Below, piece by piece: positions 8,664 through 16,902 of a stretch of DNA of 64,000 nucleotides. The DNA is taken from contig QWHH01000014.1 in assembly GCA_021404785.1 (NCBI GenBank), positions 19,997-83,996 on the forward strand. The letters run 5' to 3'. The notes beneath the pieces were generated by a model. The model did no database searches. It worked only from the letters and a program-made list of their open reading frames with translations, and was not told the origin of the DNA. The position numbers were made by a program, and so were the translations under genes. Every line of letters begins with the position of its first letter. Position 1 is the stretch's first letter. Origin of the DNA: Lysobacterales bacterium PRO7. Its GTDB lineage: Bacteria; Pseudomonadota; Gammaproteobacteria; Xanthomonadales; Rhodanobacteraceae.

Positions 8664-10058
8664 TTATCGCATGGCACGGCGCTTTGCCAGCCAATACAGC
8701 ACGAATCCGGCGACCACGAATCCGATCGCGCCGCCGATGACCTTGAAGAAGAAGTCGGCCTTGTCGCTCGTATCCGATGGTGGTACGAGCGCCAGCGCGA
8801 TGGCGCCAACGGTGGTGAGAAAACCGATGCCGTTGGCGAATACGCTACCGGCCGCACCGCCGGGTACGACGATCGCTTCGGGCGTATGCGCGATGCGACG
8901 GCGCAATTTAATTGCCGCAGCAAACAGGTAAAGGTAGGGAATGAACGTCAATATCGCGGTGGCATCCACGAGGATCAGGTAGGCCGTGTGCACCGACGTC
9001 CCCTGGTTTGCCGCGACGATGAACAGCGCGCCGAGTGCGCCCTGCACCAGCAGCGCGACATAGGGCGTGTTCCAGCGCGGATGCACGCGCGCGAGCGCGG
9101 GCGGCAGCAGGCGATCCATGCCGCCGACGAACAGCAGGCGCGCGGTGCCGATCATCCACGCGCCGAGTCCGCCGATGCCGGCCAGTGTCATCAGCAGCGC
9201 GACTGGCGACCCCAGCCACGGCATGCCGTGCGCGGCACCCGCTGTGGCAATGGCCTGGTTGATGCCGGCAATGATCGAGATCTTTTCCGGCGGCAGCGCC
9301 CACATCAGGGCCAGCGTGTTGAGGATGTAGATGCCGGCGATGACCAGTCCCGAGATCAGCAGCGCGCGCGGAATCGTGCGCCGCGGTTCGCGGATTTCGC
9401 CGGCGAGGATCAGGGCCAGCTCCAGCCCGGCGAACGCGAAACAGATTTGCGCGAAGAAGATGATCGTGTCGAAGTTCGAAAACGAGGGCGCAAACGATTC
9501 TGCCGGCATCGGCGTGGCCGATCCGTCCGCAAGCAATGCGACCGTGCCGATGAACACCACCACCAGCGAAGGCAGCCATTGCGCGAGGCCGCCCAGGTTT
9601 TGCAGCCAGCGCCCCGCATTGGTGCCGACGGTGTTGCACGCCAACGCAATGGCGAGCAGCAGAAGTGACGCACCGGTGGCGTAGGCGCTGGAATGTTCCA
9701 GTTCCACGAAGCGTCCGTTGAAGATGTACAAGGCAAAGATGGCGGTGCTGAGCGCCAGCGTCGGGAAATACAGCAGGGTTGACGCCCAGTAGACCCAGCC
9801 GGCGATGAAACCCTGGCGTTCGCCGAAGGCCTCGCTGATCCACACATACAGGCCGCCGTCTTTCGGCAATGCGGACGACAGTGTCATCACGCACAGGCCC
9901 TGCGGAATGAAGAAGATCAGCGCTGCCAGCAGCCACAGCGTCAGCGATGACGGACCGGAATGCCCGGCCAGTGCGACCCAGCGCAGGCCGACGACGGCGA
10001 CGGTGTTGAACAGCACCAGGTCGAGCAGGCCCAATGATTTTCCCTGTGCCATCGCCAT
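8664..10058 (-). CDS. APC-superfamily amino acid permease
   Basis: About 464 residues with twelve predicted membrane segments. The first carries the typical APC TM1 unwound region (FNTVAVVGLRWVAL). A cytoplasmic loop EIREPRRTIPRAL after TM6 and AWMIGTARLLFVGGMDRLLP after TM8 are family hallmarks. It is an inner-membrane amino acid/proton symporter or exchanger of unknown specificity. Two starts 6 bases apart are possible; AGGGG sits seven bases before the inner one (10052). An upstream extension to 10094 looks non-native. Its stop lies 7 bases from the metG start. Confidence 0.85.
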   Translation of the reverse strand: MAMAQGKSLGLLDLVLFNTVAVVGLRWVALAGHSGPSSLTLWLLAALIFFIPQGLCVMTLSSALPKDGGLYVWISEAFGERQGFIAGWVYWASTLLYFPTLALSTAIFALYIFNGRFVELEHSSAYATGASLLLLAIALACNTVGTNAGRWLQNLGGLAQWLPSLVVVFIGTVALLADGSATPMPAESFAPSFSNFDTIIFFAQICFAFAGLELALILAGEIREPRRTIPRALLISGLVIAGIYILNTLALMWALPPEKISIIAGINQAIATAGAAHGMPWLGSPVALLMTLAGIGGLGAWMIGTARLLFVGGMDRLLPPALARVHPRWNTPYVALLVQGALGALFIVAANQGTSVHTAYLILVDATAILTFIPYLYLFAAAIKLRRRIAHTPEAIVVPGGAAGSVFANGIGFLTTVGAIALALVPPSDTSDKADFFFKVIGGAIGFVVAGFVLYWLAKRRAMR

Positions 10059-10103
10059 CCCCTGTGCCCGCAACGAATTCGCGCAGCCTAGCACAGGGGG
10101 TGT

Positions 10104-10544
10104 TCAATGGGATTGTCGTTCCCAGGTCTGGCTGCGCCCGAGCAGGGGAATGCCGATGTAGCCGTGCACGACGAGCGTGGCGTCGTCGCGCAAGTGCAGG
10201 GTCGCGCGATAGATGTCGCCACTTTCCGGATCCAGCACTTCGCCGCCGCCCCAGGCGTCGCCGTCGCGATGGAAATTCCAAAGGATTGTCATGCCGACCA
10301 CCCGCTGATTGTGGCGAGCACCTGCGCATTGCGTGCAACGTGGATCGGCGTCGTCATCCGGTGCCGGAAAAAGCTTGACGATACGTCCGCTCAGCGTGCC
10401 GGCGCGTTCGACAATTTCGACCAGAGCTTTTGGCGCGCGCGTATCGTCGTCGAAGGTTTGCCACAGCCCGGCGGGAGAAGCATTTGGCGCTTGCGCGAAC
10501 GCGTGCGCGGCGAATCCGAGCAGGACGATGGCGGCAATGCGCAT
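10104..10544 (-). CDS. Exported DUF2147-family protein
   Basis: 146 residues with a signal peptide (MRIAAIVLLGFAAHAFAQ). The mature part matches the DUF2147 pattern: GLWQTFDDDTRAPKALVEIV at the start, then SGRIVKLFP, DPRCTQCAGARHNQRVVGM, and a lipocalin-like end with GEVLDPESGDIYRATLHL and VHGYIGIPLLGRSQTW. Members are periplasmic proteins of unknown function. The ATG at 10544 is chosen because it begins the signal peptide; the longer reading upstream is arginine-rich and implausible. Confidence 0.85.
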   Translation of the reverse strand: MRIAAIVLLGFAAHAFAQAPNASPAGLWQTFDDDTRAPKALVEIVERAGTLSGRIVKLFPAPDDDADPRCTQCAGARHNQRVVGMTILWNFHRDGDAWGGGEVLDPESGDIYRATLHLRDDATLVVHGYIGIPLLGRSQTWERQSH

Positions 10545-10608
10545 GCGGGCATCATAAACGATCGAGCCGATGTTCCAGTGGGAGGTGGTGGCGGGTCGAG
10601 ATCCCCGG

Positions 10609-11481
10609 TCATCTCGGCAATGACGGTCGTTTCCACCAGTCGGAGGATTCTTCATAGCCGAAGTGCAGCAGGAATGGCGTCCCGCCCTGATCGTGGAAAT
10701 AGCGCTTCGAAGCCGCATCGAACAGATAGCGCCAGTAATCCCCGGTGCGATGGCGCACGAGCAAGTCGTAGATGGAGTCCGGCGATGGTCGGTACAAATA
10801 GCCGTTGTACGGATTCCTCATGTAGGCATCGGATTGCTTTTCCAGGCGCACGCATTCGCCGAGCAGCGAAGGCGGCACCGGCGTGCCGGCGAATTCCAGC
10901 AACTGCCGCAGGAACCATTCCGGTCGCCGGATGAGGTCTTCGTATTTCAGGAACGACACGCGCCGCCCGTTGCCCAGCGTCAGGCCTGCCTGCACATGGC
11001 GAGCCCAGGAACCCTCGTCCACATCGATGTACTGCAACGCGTCGTACAATTCCCGCCGTTCGGAAAAGCGGTGATTCCCGAACAGGAATTTCATGTAAAG
11101 AAAGGAGAGGGTGGCGTTTCTTCCGTCGCGCACCAGATAAACGACGTCGTCGTGTCCGCCCGGCATCTGGTGGCTCTTGATCAGGTCGAGGCCATCCAGG
11201 GCGTTCGTCAGCGGGCCGCCGGATGCGTCGACGACGTCGTCTTTGTACACGCTTGGCTGCGGTCGCCCTTGCAGTAGCGAGAAATATTTACGCACCAGGG
11301 TGCTGCCCGAGCGCGGGTAGGAGACAAGAAAGATTCGTTTCCGGGAGAGCAACAGCGGGTACCGGCGCGAGAGACTGGGACGGTCCACCGAGCTTAGCGA
11401 GCGGGCCGTCACCTCGCAAATCGTGTTTCTTGCCTTATGCGGGGCGGTGTTGCCGGACGCACGCATTTGCATGCGGCGCAT
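10609..11481 (-). CDS. Sulfotransferase-domain protein
   Basis: A PAPS-dependent sulfotransferase fold. The 5'-phosphosulfate-binding loop is FLVSYPRSGSTLVRKY around residue 52 and the 3'-phosphate-binding motif is VYLVRDGRNATLSF around residue 115; a conserved KYEDLIRRP follows near 185. Up to 290 residues. The first 40 or so residues (before LSRKRIFLVSYP) are weakly conserved in character, so the true start may be further in. Such proteins sulfate glycans, lipids or small metabolites; the acceptor cannot be told. PAPS would come from the sulfate-activation pathway, of which cysD is at the left edge. No operon partner is evident. Confidence 0.82.
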   Translation of the reverse strand: MRRMQMRASGNTAPHKARNTICEVTARSLSSVDRPSLSRRYPLLLSRKRIFLVSYPRSGSTLVRKYFSLLQGRPQPSVYKDDVVDASGGPLTNALDGLDLIKSHQMPGGHDDVVYLVRDGRNATLSFLYMKFLFGNHRFSERRELYDALQYIDVDEGSWARHVQAGLTLGNGRRVSFLKYEDLIRRPEWFLRQLLEFAGTPVPPSLLGECVRLEKQSDAYMRNPYNGYLYRPSPDSIYDLLVRHRTGDYWRYLFDAASKRYFHDQGGTPFLLHFGYEESSDWWKRPSLPR

Positions 11482-11493
11482 TGCGTGCTCGGA

Positions 11494-11499
11494 TACAAT
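11494..11499 (+). promoter_or_regulatory. Possible -10 element for mrp
   Basis: TACAAT, 5 of 6 matches to the sigma-70 -10 consensus, 31 bases before the mrp ATG. No good -35 at 16-18 bases is visible, so support is limited. Confidence 0.35.
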
Positions 11500-11530
11500 A
11501 GATGGTCATCATTTCGCGCCAACCCCCACA

Positions 11531-12619
11531 ATGATCCAGCCGACCAAAGAACAGGTCGAGCGCCTGCTCGCCGAAATTGTCGATCCGCATACCGGCCAGG
11601 ACCTCATGGCTTCCGGCGCGGTCAAGGGCGTGGGCGTGGACGGCGGCAAGGTCGCGGTCGACATCGTGCTCGGTTATCCGGCACAGATTTTCGTCGATGC
11701 TTTGGCGCAAACCGTGCGCGCGAAGCTGGCCGCGGCTGGCATTGCAGATGCGACAGTCGGCGTGAGTTGGCGCGTGTTTGCGCACAAGGTGCAGAAAGAC
11801 CTCACGCCGATGCCGGCCGTGAAGAACATCATCGCGGTCGCTTCGGGCAAAGGCGGCGTGGGCAAGTCCACGACCGCGGCGAACCTCGCGCTTGCGCTCG
11901 CCGCCGAAGGCGCGCACGTGGGCGTGCTCGATGCGGACATCTATGGCCCGTCGATGCCGCGCATGCTCGGCGTTTCCGGAAAACCCGATACGAAAGACGG
12001 CCAGCGCATCGAGCCGAAGCTCGCGCACGGCATCCAGGCCATGTCGATCGGCTTCATGATCGACGAGGACACGCCGATGATCTGGCGCGGCCCAATGGTG
12101 ACGCAGGCGCTGACGCAACTGCTCAACGAAACGAACTGGGTGGACCTGGATTACCTCGTCATCGACCTGCCGCCCGGCACCGGCGACATCCAGTTGACGC
12201 TGTGCCAGCGCGTGCCGGTATCCGGCGCGGTGATCGTGACCACGCCGCAGGACATCGCCCTGCTCGATGCGAAGAAAGGCCTGAAGATGTTCGAGAAAGT
12301 CGACGTGCCGGTGCTCGGCATCGTCGAGAACATGGCGCTGCACACCTGCTCGAACTGCGGCCACACCGAACACATTTTCGGCGAAGGTGGCGGCGCGCGC
12401 ATGTCCGTGCAGTATGGCGTGCCGTTGCTGGGATCGTTGCCGCTGGACATTCATATCCGCGAACAGGCCGATGGCGGCACGCCGACGGTCGCGGCCGATC
12501 CTGCCGGAACGATAGCGGCGATGTATCGCGAGATCGCGCGCAAGACTGCGGCGCAACTGGCGCTGCACGCACGCAGCAAGAGCATTCAATTCCCCAAAAT
12601 CGTCATCCAGAATACATGA
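11531..12619 (+). CDS. apbC: Iron-sulfur cluster carrier protein Mrp/ApbC
   Basis: A P-loop ATPase that binds and transfers [4Fe-4S] clusters to apoproteins. 362 residues: an N-terminal MIP18/DUF59 domain (residues 1-85), a deviant Walker [17 protein letters not shown] near 105-120, the [15 protein letters not shown] switch, [18 protein letters not shown], and the cluster-binding CxxC (Cys273 and Cys276, HTCSNCGH). The start [10 protein letters not shown] gives a full-length N-terminal domain; a longer in-frame reading has no support. dcd starts 10 bases downstream. The metG/mrp/dcd neighbourhood recurs in Xanthomonadales, here with four genes inserted between metG and mrp. Confidence 0.95.
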   Translation: MIQPTKEQVERLLAEIVDPHTGQDLMASGAVKGVGVDGGKVAVDIVLGYPAQIFVDALAQTVRAKLAAAGIADATVGVSWRVFAHKVQKDLTPMPAVKNIIAVASGKGGVGKSTTAANLALALAAEGAHVGVLDADIYGPSMPRMLGVSGKPDTKDGQRIEPKLAHGIQAMSIGFMIDEDTPMIWRGPMVTQALTQLLNETNWVDLDYLVIDLPPGTGDIQLTLCQRVPVSGAVIVTTPQDIALLDAKKGLKMFEKVDVPVLGIVENMALHTCSNCGHTEHIFGEGGGARMSVQYGVPLLGSLPLDIHIREQADGGTPTVAADPAGTIAAMYREIARKTAAQLALHARSKSIQFPKIVIQNT

Positions 12620-12629
12620 GCATCAATTC

Positions 12630-13199
12630 GTGACCATTAAATCGGACCACTGGATCCGCCGTATGGCGGAAAAACACGGCATGATCGAACCGTTCGAGCC
12701 CGCCCAGGTGCGCGTCAACGCCAACGGCGGCAAGCTGATTTCCTACGGCACGTCGAGTTACGGCTATGACGTGCGCTGCGCGAATGAGTTCAAGGTCTTC
12801 ACCAACATCAACTCGACCATCGTCGATCCGAAGGAATTCGACGCGCGCAGCTTCGTCGACGTCAAGGGCGACGAGTGCATCATCCCGCCCAATTCGTTTG
12901 CGCTGGCGCGCACGGTGGAGTACTTTCGCATTCCGCGCAGCGTGCTCACGGTGTGCCTTGGCAAGAGCACATACGCGCGCTGCGGCATCATCGTCAACGT
13001 GACGCCGCTGGAGCCGGAATGGGAAGGCCACGTGACGCTGGAATTTTCCAACACGACGCCGCTGCCGGCGCGGATCTACGCGAACGAAGGCGTGGCGCAG
13101 ATGCTGTTTTTCGAATCCGACGAGGTTTGCGGCACCAGTTACCGCGATCGCGGCGGAAAATACCAGGGCCAGAAGGGTGTCACGCTGCCGAAAGCGTGA
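12630..13199 (+). CDS. dcd: dCTP deaminase
   Basis: Deaminates dCTP to dUTP, feeding thymidylate synthesis. 189 residues, normal length. The trimeric dUTPase-like fold shows [13 protein letters not shown] near residue 40, [20 protein letters not shown] and [19 protein letters not shown] with the catalytic glutamate further on ([11 protein letters not shown]), and the C-terminal [15 protein letters not shown] nucleotide-closing segment. The start is the GTG at 12630: an ATG 14 bases earlier is out of frame, and family members begin M-S/T-IKSD as this one does. It follows mrp closely and is likely cotranscribed. Confidence 0.95.
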   Translation: MTIKSDHWIRRMAEKHGMIEPFEPAQVRVNANGGKLISYGTSSYGYDVRCANEFKVFTNINSTIVDPKEFDARSFVDVKGDECIIPPNSFALARTVEYFRIPRSVLTVCLGKSTYARCGIIVNVTPLEPEWEGHVTLEFSNTTPLPARIYANEGVAQMLFFESDEVCGTSYRDRGGKYQGQKGVTLPKA

Positions 13200-13216
13200 G
13201 TATTCAGGAGTATACA

Positions 13217-13618
13217 ATGCGTAAAAGTTCCATTTTCCGTGGCGCGCAGGCGCTGATCCTGTTGCTGCTGGTTGCGCTGCTCGGCGCGTGTGGCGGACGC
13301 GACGCCATCAATGAAGGCACGTCCGACATCGCGAGCGCGAACCGGCCGGCGGCGTTCGATTTGACCGTGGCGGCGGACAAGGACAACCAGTTCGAATACG
13401 ACGGCGCCACGCTGACGCGCGAAGACCTGGCCGGGCACCTTCGCTACCTTGCCGAAGTCGGCAAGCCGGTGCATACGATCCTGCTCACGCCCGGCGAAAA
13501 GGAAAAGATCAAAAATGGGCAGGTGGCCGCGCTCGCCGGTATTTGCCGCGACCTGAAGATCACCGGCTATGTGCGCGACAACGACGGACACCTCAAGGTG
13601 ATCCAGGTCGTCGAATGA
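13217..13618 (+). CDS. Small lipoprotein with ExbD/TolR-like periplasmic domain (inferred)
   Basis: 133 residues. The N-terminus is a lipoprotein signal with lipobox LLGAC, predicting a lipid-anchored cysteine at residue 25. The mature domain runs FDLTVAADKDNQFEYDGATL, LAGHLRYLAEVG, HTILLTPGE, VAALAGICRDLKITGYV. This strand-loop-strand-helix-strand-helix-strand order resembles the periplasmic domain of ExbD/TolR, but without that family's membrane helix. CAGGAG lies nine bases before the ATG. The gene follows dcd by 17 bases, and the next gene encodes a similar domain. The fold assignment is inference. Confidence 0.7.
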   Translation: MRKSSIFRGAQALILLLLVALLGACGGRDAINEGTSDIASANRPAAFDLTVAADKDNQFEYDGATLTREDLAGHLRYLAEVGKPVHTILLTPGEKEKIKNGQVAALAGICRDLKITGYVRDNDGHLKVIQVVE

Positions 13619-13651
13619 CCCCGCGCAAGCGGATTTCCCCAGGAGCCAATC

Positions 13652-14023
13652 ATGTACAAATCGCTAGTTGCGGCAATGGCCGCCTCGTTGCTCGTTGCCG
13701 GCGCCGCATTTGCGCGCGATGCCATCGATGATGGACATCTGCAGGTGAGGCCTGCGAAGAACAACATGTTCTCCACCGGCGAATTCATCATGGGCAAGGC
13801 CGAGCTGTACGGTTACCTTGGCGATTTGAAGGACAGCAAGAAGATCACCGGCATCGTGTTGCAGGATGCCGACCGCGCGACGCCGGAACAAAAGCACCTG
13901 CTCGTGATCGCCGCGCAGGCGCAGAAGCTCGATGCTCTGGTGGAAGACCATGGCAAGCTTGAGCCGCTCGTCGATCCGACGGTGCCAACGCCGGTTGTCG
14001 CTCCGTCCGCTCCCGCGCAATAA
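13652..14023 (+). CDS. Small exported protein, diverged paralogue of the preceding lipoprotein
   Basis: 123 residues with a cleavable signal peptide (MYKSLVAAMAASLLVAGAAFA). The mature part (LQVRPAKNNMFSTGEFI, LYGYLGDLKDSKKITGIVLQ, EQKHLLVIAAQAQKLDALV) lines up with the neighbour's domain at the K-[DN]-N-x-F, x-G-x-L and L-x(2)-L positions and in spacing. The C-terminus is a Pro/Val-rich tail (DPTVPTPVVAPSAPAQ). AGGAG precedes the ATG. It lies 33 bases after the lipoprotein stop, so the two are probably one transcript. Function unknown; periplasmic location is likely. Confidence 0.7.
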   Translation: MYKSLVAAMAASLLVAGAAFARDAIDDGHLQVRPAKNNMFSTGEFIMGKAELYGYLGDLKDSKKITGIVLQDADRATPEQKHLLVIAAQAQKLDALVEDHGKLEPLVDPTVPTPVVAPSAPAQ

Positions 14024-14030
14024 ACGCCGA

Positions 14031-14687
14031 TCAATCCAGCGCGCCGGCGGCGTAATGTGCGTCGCTGGTTGTCGTCAGCGCGACCTCAAGACATAGCCGG
14101 ATCGCGGTGATCATCGTTTCCAGCGGCATGCCTGGCGCGCCTGTGTGTCGTGCTGCCTGTTCCGGCAGGTACGGCACATGCACAAAGCCGCCGCGAACGC
14201 CGCGGCGCCGCCGCAGCGCGTGCTGAAGGCCGAAAAAAACCTGGTTGCACACGAATGTGCCAGCGCTTTGCGATAGCGCCGCGGGGATGTTGGCTGCATG
14301 CAATCGTTGCAGTATGGCCTTGATCGGCAATGTGGAAAAATACGCATTTGCCGCTTTGTCCACGATGCGTACATCGACTGGCTGCGATCCCGTGTTGTCC
14401 GGGATGCGCGCATCGATCAGGTTGATGGCGACTCGCTCCAGCGAGATGCCTTCGCGACCTCCGGCCTGGCCAAGCGCAAGCACCAGGGCAGGGCGATGGC
14501 GGCGAAGCAGCGGTTGCAGTGCGGACAGCGATGCGCCGAATTCGGTTGGCAAGACTGCACCGACGACGCGATGCGCGGCGATGGTCTGCCCGTGCAGCGC
14601 CACGGCGATTTGCTGCGAAGGATTGACCGGCTCGCCGCCGAACGGGTCGAATCCGGTCACCAATGCGACGGGCGTGCGCTTGCTCAT
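14031..14687 (-). CDS. pcp: Pyroglutamyl-peptidase I
   Basis: Cysteine peptidase (family C15) that removes N-terminal pyroglutamate from peptides. 218 residues, normal length. The N-terminal TGFDPFGGEPVNPS is diagnostic. The catalytic triad is visible as Glu in ISLERVAIN, Cys in SAGTFVCNQVFF and His in GGFVHVPYLPEQ. The start MSKRTPVALVTGFDPF overlaps the stop of the DUF979 gene by one base (TGATG). Being coupled to DUF969/DUF979 membrane proteins, and 4 kb from a 5-oxoprolinase operon, it is likely part of a pyroglutamate-scavenging route. Confidence 0.94.
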   Translation of the reverse strand: MSKRTPVALVTGFDPFGGEPVNPSQQIAVALHGQTIAAHRVVGAVLPTEFGASLSALQPLLRRHRPALVLALGQAGGREGISLERVAINLIDARIPDNTGSQPVDVRIVDKAANAYFSTLPIKAILQRLHAANIPAALSQSAGTFVCNQVFFGLQHALRRRRGVRGGFVHVPYLPEQAARHTGAPGMPLETMITAIRLCLEVALTTTSDAHYAAGALD

Positions 14688-15661
14688 CAGAATGCAAAAA
14701 ACCAGATCAGCAACAGGTTGATTGCCAGCAACCACAGCGCCGTCGGCACCTGCGCGCGGATCACTCCGTTGGGATCACGCAATTCCAGAAGTGCGGCCGG
14801 CACGATGTTGAAATTCGCGGCCATCGGTGTGAGCAGGGTACCGCAGTAGCCGGTAAGCATGCCGAGTGCACCGAGCGCGGCGGCGTGTGCGTGATGCTGG
14901 CCGATCAGCAGCGGCAGGCCGACGCCGGCCATCATCACCGGAAACGCGGCGAAGGCATTGCCCATGATCACCGTAAACGCGACCATGCCGGCGGCGAAGG
15001 CGAGCACGCAGGCCAGGCGCGACTGCACGGGAATAGCTGCGGCGGTGAGATGTGCGATCGCCTCGCCGACGCCGGTCGCCGCGAACACCGCGCCGAGCAT
15101 GGCCAGCAGCATCGGCAGCAGCGCCGCCCACGACAACGCATCGAGCAGGCGTCCGGTTTCGGCTATAGCGTCGTGCGCGCGTGCGCGCGTGAGCGCGAGC
15201 GCCGCGAACGTGGCGAGCACGCAGGCGAGTCCGAGCGCGAGCAAGGTCGCGTCCGCGCGGCCGAGTTCGCCGATGCCGCCGACATGCACGAACGGTTGCA
15301 GCAGCGTGAAAACCAGGGTGCCGAACGGGATGATCAATGCCGGCACGAACAGGCGGCGGCCGAGGCGCGCGGCGCTGGCGGCGCGGCGTTCGCGATCCGG
15401 CACCGAGTCTGCGACCGGCGCGCGGCGCAGGAAGCCGGCGATCAGTCCCAGAGCGATGACGCCGATGCCGGCAAGTTGCTGCGGCAGTACGCTGCCATGC
15501 GTGGCGGCGGATTTCACCGCATCGCCGAGCAGGAAGATCGCGGCGAGGATTCCCCAGAACGTGGCGTGCGCGAATCGCTTCGCGCGCAATTCGCGCAGAG
15601 CGCAGGCGACGAGCACTAGACCGCATAGCCAGTAGACGTATTCGACGCGAAGGAACGTCAT
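14687..15661 (-). CDS. DUF979-family membrane protein, probable transporter subunit
   Basis: 324 residues with about ten hydrophobic segments. Features include YVYWLCGLVLVACALRELR at the start, IGVIALGLIAGFL, VGGIGELGRADATLLALGLA, and a conserved block near the end: MGNAFAAFPVMMAGVGLPLL then GMLTGYCGTLLTPMAANFN. This has the look of an ion-transporter-superfamily half, with polar breaks inside membrane helices. DUF979 genes almost always accompany DUF969, often beside pcp. The start MTFLRVEY overlaps the DUF969 stop as ATGA. The substrate is unproven; 5-oxoproline or pyroglutamyl peptides are suggested by context. Confidence 0.85.
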   Translation of the reverse strand: MTFLRVEYVYWLCGLVLVACALRELRAKRFAHATFWGILAAIFLLGDAVKSAATHGSVLPQQLAGIGVIALGLIAGFLRRAPVADSVPDRERRAASAARLGRRLFVPALIIPFGTLVFTLLQPFVHVGGIGELGRADATLLALGLACVLATFAALALTRARAHDAIAETGRLLDALSWAALLPMLLAMLGAVFAATGVGEAIAHLTAAAIPVQSRLACVLAFAAGMVAFTVIMGNAFAAFPVMMAGVGLPLLIGQHHAHAAALGALGMLTGYCGTLLTPMAANFNIVPAALLELRDPNGVIRAQVPTALWLLAINLLLIWFFAF

Positions 15662-16347
15662 TCTCGTGATCGTCCTTGATCGCGCTGCGTGTGCAGCCGC
15701 CGCTGGAATTTGATCGCGCGAATGCTCTGCACCACGAATGCCGCGATCGCCGTCGGCGCTGCCCACAGCGCGATGCGGCGCGGATCGAGCACCATGCCGT
15801 TCTGTTCGTAGAAACCGTAGATCAGCAGCACCGCACCGAAGGCAATGAAGATGTCCTCGCCGAAGAACAGGCCGGTGTTGTCGGTCGCCGCGGCGAACGC
15901 GCGGATGCGCACGCGCTCGTCGAGATCAAGGTCCGGATCGATCTTTTCCGCTGCCGCTTCCGCCATCGGCGCGAGCAGCGGACGCACCGTCTGCGCATGT
16001 CCGGCGATGCCGGTCAGGCCGAACATGGAAAGAATCTGGCGTACCGCGAGATAGCCGATCAGCAGGTGCGCGAACGTGAAGTTGCGCATGCGCGCAATCC
16101 AGTTTGCGGCGTGCTCGCGCAAACCCGCGTGTTCGAGCAGGCCAATCGTTGGCAGCGTGAGCAGCAGCACCAGCAGGTTGCGGCTGTCGATGAACTTGGC
16201 GCCGAGCAGGGCCAGCAGATCGGGGATCGACAGGCCGGACAGCAGCGCCGACACGATTGCCGCGACCACGACCACCAGCGCAGGATTGGCGCGCAGCGCG
16301 AATCCCGCGACGACCACGGCGACGCCGAGCAACGGCCAGTAGTTCAT
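15658..16347 (-). CDS. DUF969-family membrane protein, probable transporter subunit
   Basis: 229 residues with five or six membrane segments. The order is MNYWPLLGVAVVVAGFALR, VVVVAAIVSALLSGL, FIDSRNLLVLLLTLPTIGLL and AVRQILSMFGLTGIAGHAQT. After DERVRIRAFAAATDNTGLFF comes a conserved acidic stretch FGEDIFIAFGAVLLI. It is the first gene of a three-gene DUF969-DUF979-pcp unit with overlapping stops and starts. Together the two proteins probably form one inner-membrane carrier. The ATG at 16347 is chosen because the first membrane segment starts there; upstream codons are arginine-rich. Confidence 0.85.
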   Translation of the reverse strand: MNYWPLLGVAVVVAGFALRANPALVVVVAAIVSALLSGLSIPDLLALLGAKFIDSRNLLVLLLTLPTIGLLEHAGLREHAANWIARMRNFTFAHLLIGYLAVRQILSMFGLTGIAGHAQTVRPLLAPMAEAAAEKIDPDLDLDERVRIRAFAAATDNTGLFFGEDIFIAFGAVLLIYGFYEQNGMVLDPRRIALWAAPTAIAAFVVQSIRAIKFQRRLHTQRDQGRSRE

Positions 16348-16403
16348 GCGCGGCAGTATGGCATAGACTGGTGGCGCTTCAGAGCAGCGCAGGAGACGCA
16401 TCC

Positions 16404-16754
16404 ATGAAGTACCAAGGCAGTTGCCATTGCGGCAAGGTGGCGTTCGAGGTTGAAGGCGAAATCAAGGGTGCGATGGACTGCAACTGTTCCATCTGCCAGC
16501 GCGTAGGCGCGCTGCGCTGGTTCGTGCCGCGCAGCGATATGCGCCTGCTCACGCCGGATGAGGCGGCCGGCACCTACACGTTCAACAAGCACGCGATCAA
16601 GCACCGCTTCTGTCCGGCCTGCGGCATCCACGCCTATGGCGAGGGCAAGAACCCGAAGACCGGCGACATGATGGCCGCGATCAACATCCGCTGTCTCGAA
16701 GGCGTCGATCTGGCATCGATTCCGGTGCAGCACTTTGACGGGCGCTCGCTTTGA
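16404..16754 (+). CDS. GFA-family (CENP-V/GFA) zinc protein
   Basis: 116 residues. Zinc ligands follow the family pattern: GSCHCGKVAFEVEG, DCNCSICQR and FCPACGIHAYG. Named for a glutathione-dependent formaldehyde-activating enzyme, most members have no proven reaction. AGGAGA precedes the ATG by about eight bases. The gene is divergent from DUF969 with only 56 bases between the starts, and is followed by an 85-base inverted repeat. Confidence 0.88.
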   Translation: MKYQGSCHCGKVAFEVEGEIKGAMDCNCSICQRVGALRWFVPRSDMRLLTPDEAAGTYTFNKHAIKHRFCPACGIHAYGEGKNPKTGDMMAAINIRCLEGVDLASIPVQHFDGRSL

Positions 16755-16788
16755 ATGGTGGCTTACAGCGCGTTCCTAAATTATTGAC

Positions 16789-16873
16789 GTCATGCCGGCA
16801 TGGATTGCCGGCATCCAGATTGCAGGGATGCCATCCGTGGCGACTGGATTCCGGCATTCCCTGCCGGAATGAC
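16789..16873. repeat. 85-bp inverted-repeat element, copy 1
   Basis: Two 30-base arms (GTCATGCCGGCATGGATTGC... and ...ATTCCCTGCCGGAATGAC) around a 25-base loop. The right arm matches the reverse complement of the left at 26 of 30 positions. It lies between the GFA and RibD-like genes. A second copy of identical arm and loop length is at 62622-62706. It belongs to the GTCATTCCGGC-type palindromes common between genes in many proteobacteria; it may also act as a transcription terminator or mRNA stabiliser. Confidence 0.85.
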
Positions 16874-16902
16874 GAGCAACGAAGATCGTCTGGAGGCAGG
16901 TG

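Noticed and set aside
6092-8740. 882-codon open frame on the plus strand
   Set aside because: Antisense to metG and rsxB, whose motifs are certain; the translation resembles no protein family.
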